Shown piece after piece: positions 25,077 through 36,194 of a stretch of 64,000 bases of DNA. The stretch comes from Gyromitra esculenta. Its lineage: Eukaryota; Ascomycota; Pezizomycetes; Pezizales; Discinaceae. The stretch covers positions 744,001 to 808,000 of the forward strand of contig JBCAML010000002.1 in the NCBI GenBank assembly GCA_038503075.1. The letters run 5' to 3'. Under the pieces are notes generated by a model. The model was not told the DNA's origin. It worked only from the letters and a program-made list of their open reading frames with translations, and searched no databases. Positions within the stretch are counted from its first letter, which is position 1. The number at the start of each line of letters is the position of its first letter. The translations under genes and the position numbers were made by a program.

Positions 25077-25948
25077 ATGGACAATCCAGGTACTGAAACA
25101 ATCGGCATAGCCAAAGAATGTGCTTGACTAACCGAGTACTCTAGTTGCTGAGATAGAATCTGTGATCAAAGGGTTAACAACGTCACCCCCTCAACATCAA
25201 CGACACGTCCTTGAAAAATACTTCTTACCCGGCAGCGCTTTTGACCATCCGTTATGTCACGTTGATTCTTTTTACTTTCCGGTAACCTCTCGTTCCGTCA
25301 TCCTGGACATCTATCGGTGGTACAAAGTTCTTTCTCCAGTAATAAATATTAATATCAAGAGTATTGGTAGGCTTTCATCAGCCCAATCGATCCCAAAACG
25401 GTCGACCCTCCACTTATGCTAACAGTACTCTAGCTTTTGATGAGCATCAGAGAAGACTATACGTTGATTGTACACAAGTCTTTACCTTCTGGTTCATCCC
25501 TTGGCATCACATTATTGTGAATCTGGTAACTGTTCTTGATCTGGAAAAGCATAGAGCGCCCGACGGCATAGGTGAGAGCGCCGAGAAGTGGTATATCACA
25601 AAACAAAATGATCTGTACCAGCTCGAGGAATGGGTTGCCTTTTTGCCCTTTATTCTACCATTTGGCAGGTATGATATTATAAGCTATCCTAATTTTTGGC
25701 GGTTTAATAATAATGGATATTTATGTACTAGGCAAGTATTGAGGCTTTGTAAAAACCTTGCTGCCTTAGTATGCTTGATCTGTGCGACTTTGGCGCTCTG
25801 GGTAGGGCTCGTGGAGGCTGGCGAGGAAAACGTATGTATAGATTGTAAGCATTCCAGCAGTGCAGGAACCAATACAACATGCAAGATAGTATCGAATACT
25901 GAAGGAAAGGATATGGCATGCGCATGGAATGTTGCTACGGAGAAATAA
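25077..25948 (+). CDS. SigF-like NTF2-like domain protein
   Basis: Four exons (25077-25089, 25145-25366, 25434-25668, 25732-25948) give 228 residues. The first exon encodes only MDNP and part of a codon. The body (VIKGLTTSPPQHQRHVLEKY, SAFDHPLCHVDSF, then IYRWYKVLSPVININI, LYVDCTQVFTFWFIPWHH and YITKQNDLYQLEEWVAFLPF) matches what I know of fungal proteins annotated as SigF-like NTF2-like, named after a gene reported in Aspergillus. The fold is a small alpha+beta barrel. A hydrophobic segment follows (LAALVCLICATLALWVGLVE), suggesting a membrane-attached protein. The C-terminus is odd: after the membrane segment there are four Cys residues and two sequons (ENVCIDCKH, TNTTCKI, DMACAWN), unlike the charged tail I would expect. 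The last intron is a multiple of three, so it may also be retained. Molecular function is unknown. Confidence 0.82.
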
Positions 25949-26683
25949 AGACCTGCTGTTTAATGCTTATTAGTAGACACTATCTCTCGAGTGTAATAAT
26001 AGATAACTACACTTGTAAGATCGAATGCTAGTTCTTGATTTTCCTTTTCCTCAGGCAGCATAAAAGCAAACGCTCTCGAACCCATATTTCATTCATACAT
26101 GTCCTATATGTACGTCTCCTGCCCCTGTATTAGATACCGAGCAGTCAACTGCCACTATCCGTCGCCGGAAAGCTTAAGCTCGTTTACCCTTAAGCTTATA
26201 GTAGAACAATGTTTGGTACGAGCTATAAAGACTTACAGCTGTTTACCGTTTGTATCCCCTAAGTTGGTACTTTTACCCGAGATATGGGAGCCCAGCAGAG
26301 GCGAATTATACAACACCAACACTGTCTCGCTTGATTACCAATGCCTTACGCTCTCAAAGTCTTGGACATAATTCTCAACCTTGGTCATCCGTAGCCCAAG
26401 CCTTAATCGATGTCCGCGGCCGGATCACCTTCTAAAAAGGTTACCAGCATAACAAATCGATAAATCTACAGAATCATTTGGACCCCTTTTACCAAGACCT
26501 ATTCCCGGGGTCTGGAGCATCGGTACCGTTACTAACTCAGCAGGAACCCCGAACATAATTACCATCAACACACAAGGCATGTCCCACCTATTAAAGAGGC
26601 CGCGATTCGCGACAGCCTTGCTTATTGCTAACCACGGTCACCACCACCATAGTAGTCGTTTTTACGCTCAGAAAAATACAGGA
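25949..26683. other. Intergenic region upstream of the AIM6-like gene
   Basis: Short open frames around 26099-26435 show no family resemblance. No repeat noted. The last 105 bases are in frame with the downstream gene from a Met at 26579. Confidence 0.45.
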
Positions 26684-27894
26684 ATGAAATTATCACTTGC
26701 ACTTGGGTTAGGTTTCGCAGCTACGACAACGTTAGCACAGGCATCGAGAGGTATTCAAGATGTTTTGAATTCGTGGGAAAAAAGCCCATACGCAAATTAT
26801 CCGACTCAGTTCACGCGCGACATAATACCAGTACGGACCCCGCGGATAACCCTTAATCCTCGCGAATATCATTCTCCCTTCAAATTCACATCAATATTAA
26901 TCAACCCTTCAAACAGAAAAAATTTCACTCGCACAACGATTATTGGAGAAAGGTTCCATTGTATACGGGTACGCTTGGCCATGGTCTCCTTTATCGATAA
27001 GCCTCCTTACCTGAATACTCATACCGTGTGCAGCAATTTCGAATGGTGCGATCTCAGTAGAGGCAGACGTATGGCTCTATAATAGCACTCTATACGTAAG
27101 ATACAAGCTAGGCCCCTTTCAGTTTTAGAAAAACTAACACGGCCAAGGTTGGCCACGACACGTCCTCTTTAACTACGGGGCGTACTTTTCAAACGTTATA
27201 TATAGATCCTCTGGTTGAGATCCTGACGTTACAAAACCCAACTTCGCCATTTGTGCTTGAGAAAACCAGAAAGTAAGTTTGAGGGAACTAGTACTATCAA
27301 ACTACCTTAGCTTTGTATTCCTAGCTGACCGTGTTTTCAAAAATTATCAGTGGTGTATACGACGCCGCCGTCGATCAAACTCTCTTCTTGTTCGTGGACG
27401 TCAAAACCAACGGTGTCGAAGCATGGCCTTATGTTCTCAAAGCGTTGTCGCCACTTCGAGACAGAAATTGGTTAACCACAGTAAACGGGAGCACCATAAC
27501 GCCAGGCCCCATCACTGTGGTTGGCACAGGGTCCACTCCACTAGAGCTTATAGCTCCGGTTAAAGCCCGAGACTATTTCTTCGATGGACCACTCCTAGAC
27601 CTCGAGGCAAATAACATTACGAGATCGATATCGCCTATCGCCAGTACAGCATTCTCTGACGCAATTGGAGAAGTTCACGGCACCAAGCTTAACACAACGC
27701 AAAAGCAGGCACTTAAGGATCATATCAAGACCGCTCACGATAAGGGGATTTGGGTCCGTTACTGGGATTTGCCATCATGGCCAGTTAGTACAAGAAATGC
27801 AATTTGGCGAGAACTTGTGGCTGCAGGCGTAGATCTTTTAAATGTAGATGATTTAGAAGCGGCGGCAGGTTTGAATGGGATTGAAGGGTGGTGA
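26684..27894 (+). CDS. AIM6-type PLC-like / glycerophosphodiester phosphodiesterase-fold protein
   Basis: Five exons (26684-26830, 26917-26968, 27034-27095, 27148-27272, 27351-27894) join in frame to 309 residues. It matches the fungal family that includes yeast Aim6 (altered inheritance of mitochondria 6), a PLC-like phosphodiesterase TIM barrel of unproven substrate. Key motifs are FHSHNDYWRKVPLYTAISNG, then ISVEADVWLYNSTLYVGHD, which carry the His, Glu/Asp and second His expected of the catalytic metal site, and later LFLFVDVKTNG and ARDYFFDGPL. The C-terminus KGIWVRYWDLPSWPVSTRN and GVDLLNVDDL also fits. The start MKLSLALGLGFAATTTLAQA looks like a signal peptide. An in-frame upstream Met at 26579 would add 35 residues with a basic, His-rich, presequence-like composition. 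Several N-glycosylation sequons favour secretion. No broken motifs are seen. Confidence 0.88.
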
Positions 27895-28675
27895 AGGAAT
27901 TTGTTTTGTTAGGTACATAGTAATTTTTAATTATACGGATATATTTGGCCGATATAGACCCTAGCTCTATGGGCTAATCTACTCCGGCATATATGCATAG
28001 ATAATTATTAATAGGCACACGCTTGGAACTAGGAATCCAGGTCGTGGCTTTGTAATTCGTATTCCATTAATTGTATTGGGCATAGATTCCGCAGCATACA
28101 AAATCCTTCCCGGATTCTTCTCGAAATACAAGCAGACGGACGCTTCCCAAGCCAGCAAAAATACTTTACTCACATATCGAGCAGTCGACTAGTTGATTTA
28201 TAAATGCTGAGAAACATCTCACCCAGCGAGGATCAGCGGCAAGCTAACTGACCACGGCGCGCGTGAAACCCCGGAGCTCCCGCGTTTGGAGATTCTAGAT
28301 CGAGCGAGCAGAGTCGTCTAGCAAGCAGACCCATAAAGCTCCGCGCGAAGGTTTCCAGCAGTACTATTCTCGATCAGCCAAATGCCAGGACGGGCCAAAT
28401 ACCAGAACACGGATTCTGGTAAGAAAACTTGCTTATATCCAACAGGGTAACCAATTTTTACCCAATGAGAAATACAACCGACCCTCCTAGCATTTGGACC
28501 GTCCTAGCATTTGGCTGATCAAGTATAGTATACTAGTACTCTAAACATACCAAAGTAGCGTGAAATTAAGAATAGGCGAAGGGATACCAATCCACAGCAA
28601 ACAGAACCAACGTTGCAACTGGCGAAAGCGCCTGATGTACACCAAAAAATAGTTACTTTTATTTAAGAATACATA
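27895..28675. other. Intergenic region with a fold-back element
   Basis: The 3' flank of the AIM6-like gene and of the converging KGG gene. A fold-back element occupies 28360-28540 and is listed separately. No gene is seen. Confidence 0.5.
28360..28540. mobile_element. Fold-back MITE-like element with ~36 bp terminal inverted repeats
   Basis: The left arm at about 28361-28406 (GATCAGCCAAATGCCAGGAC at its core, 28372-28391) is mirrored by the right arm at about 28481-28530, whose reverse complement reads GATCAGCCAAATGCTAGGAC. Both arms continue outward to AGTACT. No coding capacity is present. A related but diverged sequence lies at 29668-29760. I read it as a small non-autonomous DNA element; superfamily is not clear. 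Confidence 0.6.
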
Positions 28676-29310
28676 TTATGTGTCACGGTGCTGTTGAGCT
28701 TGACTAGCCTTTCCACCCATCGACGCAATTTCTCTCACTTCCTCCTTAGGCCCGTTCGCGAAGTTTCCTGGGTTTCCATGACCGGGAAGCTCTTGCTTTT
28801 GCTTTTCGAGATAATGTTCATGAGCTATCTTACCACCCTTTGAGGCAACTTCTCTCTTTACCGCATGTATTTGTTAGCCTATATCGATAGGAAAGAATCA
28901 TAGCTATAGGGAGATCTAGATACGAACATGTTTCTCAGGATCCATATTTGCGAATCCGCCGGAGGCCTTTCCGCCCATCGATGCAATTTCCCTCACCTCC
29001 TCCTTGGGCCTGTTTGCAAAGTTTCCAGGGTTCCCATGACCGGGTAATTCCTGCTTTTGTTCAAAGTAATGCTCGTGAGCTGCTTTACCGCCCATTGAAG
29101 AAATTTCTCGCTGCATGTCACAGTCCCTTCGTCAGACTTTTACCGAGAAATTGAGGATAGAGAGGAAGAGGGGAATATACTGACATGTTTCTCAGGATCC
29201 ATGTTTGCGAATCCGCCCGAGTGTGATGCTTTTCCGCCCTTTGAAGCTATCTCACGAACCTCCTCTGTGGGGCGATTGGCAAAGTTTGCAGGGTTGGTGT
29301 TTGAAGACAT
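28676..29310 (-). CDS. KGG-repeat stress protein (con-10 / general stress family)
   Basis: Three exons (29185-29310, 28928-29110, 28676-28855, read on the minus strand) give 162 residues. Five copies of the KGG-type motif are present: ASKGGKASHSGG, SSMGGKAAHEHY, ASMGGKASGGF, ASKGGKIAHEHY and ASMGGKASQAQ. This motif defines the stress-induced family that includes conidiation-specific protein 10 of Neurospora and bacterial GsiB-like proteins: small, hydrophilic, glycine-rich and intrinsically disordered. As I recall, con-10 is about half this length. Exons 2 and 3 are near-duplicates at protein and DNA level (shared ELPGHGNPGNFAN, EEVREIASMGGKAS), and both introns lie at the same point and phase, after PEKH. 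The gene has therefore grown by tandem exon duplication. Start chosen at MSSNTNPANFAN; a Met 21 codons upstream would add a basic extension. Confidence 0.88.
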
Positions 29311-31314
29311 AACTATGTTACGTTTAAAACGAATTGGTTTAGTAGAGAGATATCTTGATGTTCTCGAGAGCATGAGTGGCCTGAAAAATCCGGGTTATGT
29401 TGATGAAGCTTGCATTGGGCTACAACACCTGCCTTTATATATGCCCAATTGCAACAGAAAAGACGCCACGACAAGAAATCAGGGAGAATCTTGTGTCCTC
29501 GAATGACATCAAAGGTTTTAGGATTTTCATATCGACATATCTATAAGGCATAGAGCAAGGAGCTACTATGTGTACAGCCGTGTAAGAGAAATCTTGACAC
29601 CCCAGTGGCCGTCTCGCTAGTTAGGTGGGGTGTCGAGACTTTTCTTACACGGCTGTACAGTGCCGTCGATCACCCAAATGCCAGGACCGGCCGGGTTGTT
29701 ATGGAAAACTTGCTTAGGTTTGGTAGGGTGAGCAACTTCTGCTTGACCAAAGAGATCAGACATGCCTGATTGAGGGTAGATAATATCCTGTTGCTCGACG
29801 AAAGGTCCACCATATCGGGCATGATGGTCTGAGTCTTGCCAAGGCCAAATTTGCAACACTCGCAGTATGATGTCATAGAAAGCAACTCCAATTAACATAG
29901 CTAGAAGCTTGAAGCAGCCTATCCCGACGTCACCTCGATCATCGTCAGTTTAACCTTAAATAATATGGTTCGTAGAACCTGCGGAAGTCACGCCCCTGTT
30001 CTAAACTTCGAAGGAGGCAAATTGGGGTGAGCTGCATGGAACCAGTATGTCTCAAATCCCTCATAAAAAAAAAATTTCCCTTTATTTCCTTAGTTCATAT
30101 GATTGCTAGTGCTGTTGACGCGGTACTATGGGATTGTACATAGCTATTAAAAAAATAGGGCGTTGAGCCGGGCCCAGAAGAGGACTTGGTCAGTAGCTAC
30201 ATGTAAGTATACACTTCAAAGGGCCAAGCAAACTAACAGAACCCAACACAGCAACTCCAAATTACAGAATTTTATTTAGGTAGGGCGGTTATTAGAGACT
30301 TTGCGCTTTTGAGCCAGCCCTAATTTTTAACCAGTCAGAAGCTAATCTGCACCAATCAAATTGTGAGAAACCAGAGCCGAATATAGAGTACTTATGTCGC
30401 TAGATTTATAATGCTAGATGACTAAAGTCTGACTATGGATATTGAGCGCGAAAATGGGTCCCAGACACCGGTGAAACCCCCATAGGAAGCTCGATCCTTC
30501 AACAACCACAAGGTCTAGAAAATTATAATAATTAAGATACAATGTCTAAAGTGTACTGAAGTTGCCGCCGCTCTCGAAGTGCTGCTTTTTGCTGTATCTC
30601 ATACCACAGACATGATAGTTCCGACCTCAGCCAGAATTTAGTCATCTAGCATTATAAATCCGGCGACTTGAGTAGTTGCTACCGAGGTCAACCCACGTTA
30701 CACTTTATTTTTTCTAAGTAACAAACTTCTTGTTTATCGAGAGATCTAAAGTATCTGCTGATAGCGAGATACTCCCGTATTATGACGTTCAGATCCTCAG
30801 ATGTGAGGCTACTCAACGCAGGAGATTTCTTAGGTCACGTGATTAACAAACTAGATAACCAGCTGAGATGGCAAACAATGAGATTCCAGTCGTTTGGGTA
30901 CCCTTGGGTCTACGTAACTACACATGATGTATGGATTTAAGGAGATTGAGGGCTGCGACTATGGCCATATTTTTGGTCCTAGTCTGTGGTTATCATCCGG
31001 TTACTAGGAGGGCCCGGGCTGGTGTTCAACCATGAAGTCGCGGGATTGGGACTAACTAAGTGCTATCATCAAAAATTCAATGTATTTCTCATTACTACGC
31101 AATATTTTTCCCGTGAGGGTGTGTTGACATCCTCACCCTCTTTAAATTCATACACCATACGTTCTGAATATACATTGATGTGTATGTACGTAGCGAAAAG
31201 CCAACATACGACATGCACACCGCATGATACACTTTAAATCTCTATCTATACCACCAAAGCAAAATATGTCTCCGGTACTTGAAGATTGAGAAAAGTGCTT
31301 GACACCCATTGACA
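29311..31314. other. Long intergenic region with transposon relics
   Basis: Upstream of the KGG gene and 3' of the caleosin. It contains a hairpin element (29571-29658) and a diverged copy (29668-29760) of the fold-back family found at 28360. A 93-codon minus-strand frame (29617-29898) runs into the hairpin and I do not accept it as a gene. The remainder to 31314 is AT-rich without coding signal. Confidence 0.5.
29571..29658. mobile_element. Hairpin of two ~33 bp inverted arms (MITE or solo terminal pair)
   Basis: Left arm 29571-29603 starts TGTACAGCCGTGTAAGA. Right arm 29626-29658 is its inverse with about four mismatches, separated by about 22 bases. Such tightly paired ends are expected from a Tc1/mariner-like fold-back element or an internally deleted transposon. 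No target-site duplication was clearly identified. Confidence 0.5.
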
Positions 31315-32370
31315 TCACTCCTTTTTCTGGCATTTCTCTGATCTTTTTGCCGCCATTTCTGGAAATATACTTCCATCATAAATCCTTCTCACATCTTCCT
31401 TCTTAACTATTCCATCCTCTGGCCAAAGAAATAGATACGTGGCTAGCCCTATAAATTTGTTTTATTAGTAAGTATATGTTCCCTATTCCGAAATGGATCC
31501 TGAAAGTGAATGAGGTTTACATTCAAGCACCTCAGATGTCCATCCAACAGGGTCCACGATTAATCGTTGGCCTTTTACTCCATTCCAAATCTCATACGCG
31601 GTCAATCCATCTCCGCCGTTCGCTTGTCCGTACTTGTTGAAGAAGTCCTCGAATTTCTGTGGAACAAATCTACCCTCATTATCGTATGTTCCAGTATCAG
31701 ACCCGTGCTTACACTTATAGATATTGTGTAGGTATAGTCTGAAAAGTGGGTCCGGTAAGATACTGGGGCATGAGGGATATGAAAAGGTGCCGTGAATGAG
31801 CAGCATCGAGATAAAAGAAAAAATGAAGTTGAATCCGATTGCGCAAAATCCACGGTATGTGTCAAGTGGCCAAATTATCCCATCGTCATCTGGGTCCCAG
31901 AAAGCGCAGTGCTGGCGAAGTACTGATATATCTGAATTCTCTCGCGCCCAGTTCCCTTTAGTCGTACCGTTAGGAGCTTGAGGTGACGGTGCAATGTTGA
32001 CTCGAGCGGTTCCTTAACAATCGCCGCTTAAAATCAGCAACAATTTTCCTAGCACATACTTTATTTGGTAGGAACAAGAATACCAGGGTTTGGTACTGCT
32101 TCTTGATCATCCTTGCTAGGGATATAAGGTGGTCTCAGTGCTGTGACGTCGCTTCCGGAAAACGCAATCGGTATAGTTTTGATTTCATCGATCCCATCTG
32201 TTGCGAATTCTTCTGAAACCTTTGACATGAAGGAAATTCGGATTTAGTATGAATTATTGCTTTGGAGTATATACCGTCCGTAAAATAGGTACTGTAATGA
32301 TGAATATATATTCAACTACACATAGTACGCACAAAAGTGTAAGAATTATGTATCCAGTTCGGCAGGTCAT
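31315..32370 (-). CDS. Caleosin family protein (calcium-binding lipid-droplet peroxygenase)
   Basis: Four exons (32275-32370, 32084-32219, 31521-32012, 31315-31448, minus strand) join in frame to 285 residues. The caleosin core is clear: LRQHCAFWDPDDDGIIWPLD holds the single EF-hand loop (D116, D118, D120), then a hydrophobic segment (AIGFNFIFSFISMLLIHGTF) with a proline-bearing turn, then CKHGSDTGTYDNEGRFVPQK and the C-terminal FLWPEDGIVKKEDVRRIYDG. Caleosins sit on lipid droplets and many are haem peroxygenases that oxidise unsaturated fatty acids. His111 and the His of CKHGSD are candidate haem ligands. The NIH that usually precedes KxKHGSD reads NIY here, so one conserved His appears replaced. 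The N-terminus is unusual: a 25-residue hydrophobic segment (YIILTLLCVLCVVEYIFIIT) right after the start could be a signal anchor or secretion signal. Neighbours include an ABC exporter and FMO. Confidence 0.9.
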
Positions 32371-33456
32371 ATTTCCCTCGGAGAAATGTGTTTTTAAGGC
32401 CAGTGGCACGTTCTGCCGTTAAGTTACCAGCCGAAGCCAAATATACGGAAATCCTACGTCAGTCACCGGTAACGTTCTTGACTAATCTATTTAAGTCAAA
32501 CGTGTGTCACCAGGTAGCGGTGCGAGTAAGAGAAAAAACCCTTTCATCTTAGTCCACAACTTTCAGCGAGCCCTGATAAAATCTTCTACTAAATGAAGGA
32601 TTCTCTGCACTAGGTACCAGTCTACGTTAATTGGTAAAATCTAGAGATTTAGGCAAGCTTAGGTCCCTCAAGAGAAGGGCTGCACCGCCACCTGGTGGCA
32701 GACTTTCCCCTACACCCGTAGTACATGTACATGCATCACACTTACTCGTTAGCATGCCCAGAAAATACGGGCTGGAATTCCGTAGGATACTAAACCAGCC
32801 CTCTATTTTCTAGTTCGTAATATGCCTGCCGATGTTATAATTAGTTAGTACTGATAATTCTATCAAAAATTCTACCAACAGCTGTATGTGTATCCTTAAG
32901 TCATTAGCATCAATAGCTCTAAACCTTTGAACTTCCCCGAAATTTCGGATATATATGGCGAGCAGCCCGACTTTATTACACGACAGAGAGTTTATAAAGA
33001 CCTAAAGCAGGTAAAAAAATATTTAAGCAGAAATATCTATAAACACTCTAGCTAGCTTAGGTGCAAGTGCACATTGGGTTGTAAACATCTGCTTTTGCTG
33101 CATCCTCATGCATCACTCAAAGTTCGACAATTACGTGTTCAATTCCTTTGAGCCTTCCGTTTAGTTTAGCTGGCATTTTGAGGGACTGACGAAAGAAATG
33201 AAATATCCTACGACTTAGAGCTGATATCTCTTTGGTCGTGGGAGCTCTTCTCTCTTGGGATACACGATAACCCGAGTTCAATACTCTATTAGCTCGCGCG
33301 GTGCTAGATTAGGCAGCTGCAGGCGTACAACTAAAATAGCCATCACCCCCACTCGAATTCCCTAGCGGTAGCGGTAGGATTGGGAATGATATTTTTACTT
33401 TGGTCTCTAAGTATATAGAAAGAAACAGCTAAAAACTCACGTCTCTGTTCTCGACC
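32371..33456. other. Intergenic region
   Basis: Promoter side of the caleosin and 3' flank of the kinase-like gene. The 60-codon frame near 32631 shows no coding evidence. Nothing else is seen. Confidence 0.5.
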
Positions 33457-34851
33457 TTACATTACTAAAAGCCTCTCGCCAGTCTCAGAAATACCTGCCC
33501 TACAAATAGAGTAAACAATAGGATCCCTCCAAATGTCTGGGAAGTACTGATTTTGCACCATCCAAAGTTCAACAAGCTTCCATGTTTGCCTAAGTACCTC
33601 ATCTCCCCACCAATCTGGTCCCACCTCTTCAGCTACTTCATGAAAGCATTCGCAATCTACGTCAAATTCTTCGAAGAATTCGTAGTTATTTTCGAGGGGC
33701 CTTAGATCTTCTCGCAGTCTCCAGGCCTTCCAACGCCCTAGCTGGCCATACTTCTTGTTCATCCTCTTTAACCATTCGCGGTAAATAGGACGCTCGTCAG
33801 AGCCTGACAGTTCTTCCTCGATATCAGGCAACATATCTCCAATAGCCTCGGTGAAAGGGAAAAATCCGGCTGATTCCCAATCAATTATCGCAGCGATTTG
33901 ACCATCTCTAACAATGACATTATTTCCCTCAACTAGATCTCCATGGTTCAAATAGAATCGTTTATCGTTTCCGAATTTCCGTGCGTTAAGCTGTTCTCTA
34001 AGAGTTTGGATATAATCATTCCATGAGTCGTCTTGTGGCGATAGACTATGGAAAGCAATTTCTTTTTCAAGGAATGCAAGAACATATGCTTTGATTGAGG
34101 GATAGGGACCCAAATCATAGGATCCTGCAGCTCGTACCGCTTTCTATACAGATTTAGTTTACTCGATTATAGTCTTAAATAAAAGAGACACATGTAGCTA
34201 TAGAAGCTCATGTTTAGGATAGAAACATACTCGACCTTCGGCCCATACCTCCAAGCCACCAATCTCGATAGCATTATGCTTGACAGCTTTACCAGCCCTT
34301 TTGGCTTCTGAAGGCCCAACATTCCCAATTGAATCAGCGTAAAGTTTAATCATCTCTATTCTTGTAATCGCCATTTGTCGGATAAGGTTATTTTTTTGAC
34401 TACGCGTCAACCTTAGATTTGCTTGATATGGCCCGCCCTCCATGTACTCCATCGCAATGAACGAACGTTGACTATTCGCTTCTTTTGGTTCGCATTTCAT
34501 GTAGACCTGCGGGACGGGGATTCCGGTGTAGGTGCCCACTAATTCCATAGCGCAGGCTTCTGCGTATAAATCTTTTGCATCTCTTGGGTGATCACCATCC
34601 GATTCAATTCCTAAACTTTTGATAACGAAAAGGCCGCCTTCAGTCGCAGGGATAGGTAAACGGATAATATAAACTGACTTGTGCTGACCTACAAATTCGG
34701 GACTATCGCCACCGTTTTGCAACTCTTCTAAGGTTCCCCCACTATTAAAATGTTCGTTCACATACCTCGTGACAGCGAGTCTCATTTTTTCATTATGCTG
34801 GAGCCTTTCTTCGGGTGTTCGATTACGTTTATGCGTGTGTACTTCTGTCAT
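33457..34851 (-). CDS. Aminoglycoside phosphotransferase (APH)-fold kinase-like protein
   Basis: Two exons (34231-34851 and 33457-34143, minus strand) give 435 residues. It is a member of the large fungal APH/choline-kinase-like family. The N-lobe has SVYIIRLPIPATEGGLFVIK, whose Lys would contact ATP, and the hinge-like SFIAMEYMEGG. The C-lobe has FYLNHGDLVEGNNVIV, the Brenner-type catalytic loop with Asp and Asn, and IAAIIDWESAGFFP, the metal-binding Asp. All catalytic residues are therefore present. The substrate is unknown: such fungal proteins expand lineage-specifically and few have been tested, so drug resistance should not be assumed. The start at 34851 is taken because MTEVHTHKRNRTPEERL gives a normal soluble N-terminus; a Met 12 codons upstream is in frame. 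Confidence 0.85.
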
Positions 34852-36194
34852 AGTGAAGTTAATTAAAATGTTCGTGGAACGCAGCAATATTTTACTCTTA
34901 CTGACAGGACTCTTTATTTATTCGTTCAACACCCTAGAACAAACAATTAACACTCATGGCTAGCTAGTATAAATTATATTTCCCGAGCGGTCGACAGTCA
35001 GTTCGTAGTAGGAGGGCGGGGTGGCTCTCAAGCGTTTCGATTTTTCTGATTCGAACAAAGCAATATATAATTAACGGCGCCGGCAACTACAATAACCCAT
35101 AAATTAGCACACAATGGGTGTGCTCTACTCAGGTGAACAAGGAAAAGGCAGTCGCACCTAATTCATTGCTACCGCTGCGACTAGGTTGCTAACCAATCTC
35201 AAATAGTACTTGCCATGACAGACTTAACACCCGTCACGGGTCTCGAGTCTGCATCCAATATCGATATTATAATCATTCTATTCACATATAAATATCATTC
35301 GCTAAGCTAAATAGGCAAGGACCTATTCCAGTCGTATCTCCCGGTGTCGCAAATCCGACTCTGCAATAGGCCAACTTATGCCACAACCCCGGCTCATGTT
35401 TCTGCTTTCCAGCCACAAGCATGACAGTTATAAGACAAACTAAAATCCATACAACAAAGGGCGATTAACATATTTCACTACGTTCAGGACACGGTATCGG
35501 GAAGAGTGATTCAGCGCTCGAGCTCACGGAGGTAGAAACTCATTTAAAGGTTTCCTAACACCCATATACCCGGCCCCAGCTCTCCGTATGTAACTATACA
35601 AACAGCTTATTTCTACTCCAAGGGAGTTGGAACTGAGGAACCCTTTCGTGGCCCTAATTATAAACCTAAAACCACAAGAAGCGTACGATCGATCCATGTA
35701 GAGAGTTCATGGTAATGGACCCGCTGTAGCAAGTTTACTACGCTGCCCGTAGCGCAAAAACTGAACTTTAGGGCCATGTCATTTTAATGGCCCTCTTTGT
35801 TCTCAGTTCAGTATATGTGACTTAGCCTTGATTAAAGTTCATATATCATCCGTATTAGGTCACCATCCCCCTGCACGATTCTTGGCAAACTTTAAGGCGT
35901 ATCAGAGAACGGCATGGATAGATCGCCCTCTTAGCTACACGTAAAACTATCTTAAACTAGAGTAGAAGCAGCATAGTTTAAAGTATCCTTAGCGCAGTTT
36001 TGAATCATTACATCTAATATAATGGTGGGCTGCTCCCATCTTTATTGAGATTGTGCAGAGTTTATTACAAGATATATATATCACAACGATGGTATGATAC
36101 TACATCATCCATCACATACTTTTATTTGCCGGCGAAAGAGGGGAGTTGTTAAATTACAGAATCACATCGAAGTCTATACTGAAGTGCTTTCGTT
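34852..36194. other. Intergenic region with a small hairpin
   Basis: No gene is supported. An imperfect inverted repeat at 35761-35811 pairs CTGAAC and AGGGCCAT with their complements around a short loop. It could be a local hairpin or a decayed fold-back relic. Confidence 0.45.

Noticed and set aside
29617..29898. A 93-codon minus-strand open frame with plausible composition
   Set aside because: Its 3' part is the terminal repeat of a hairpin element, and its middle overlaps a repeated non-coding sequence. No supporting family.
35761..35811. Hairpin as a possible structured RNA or terminator
   Set aside because: The arms contain an eight-base bulge and the stem is short; no transcript context, so it is noted only as a small inverted repeat.
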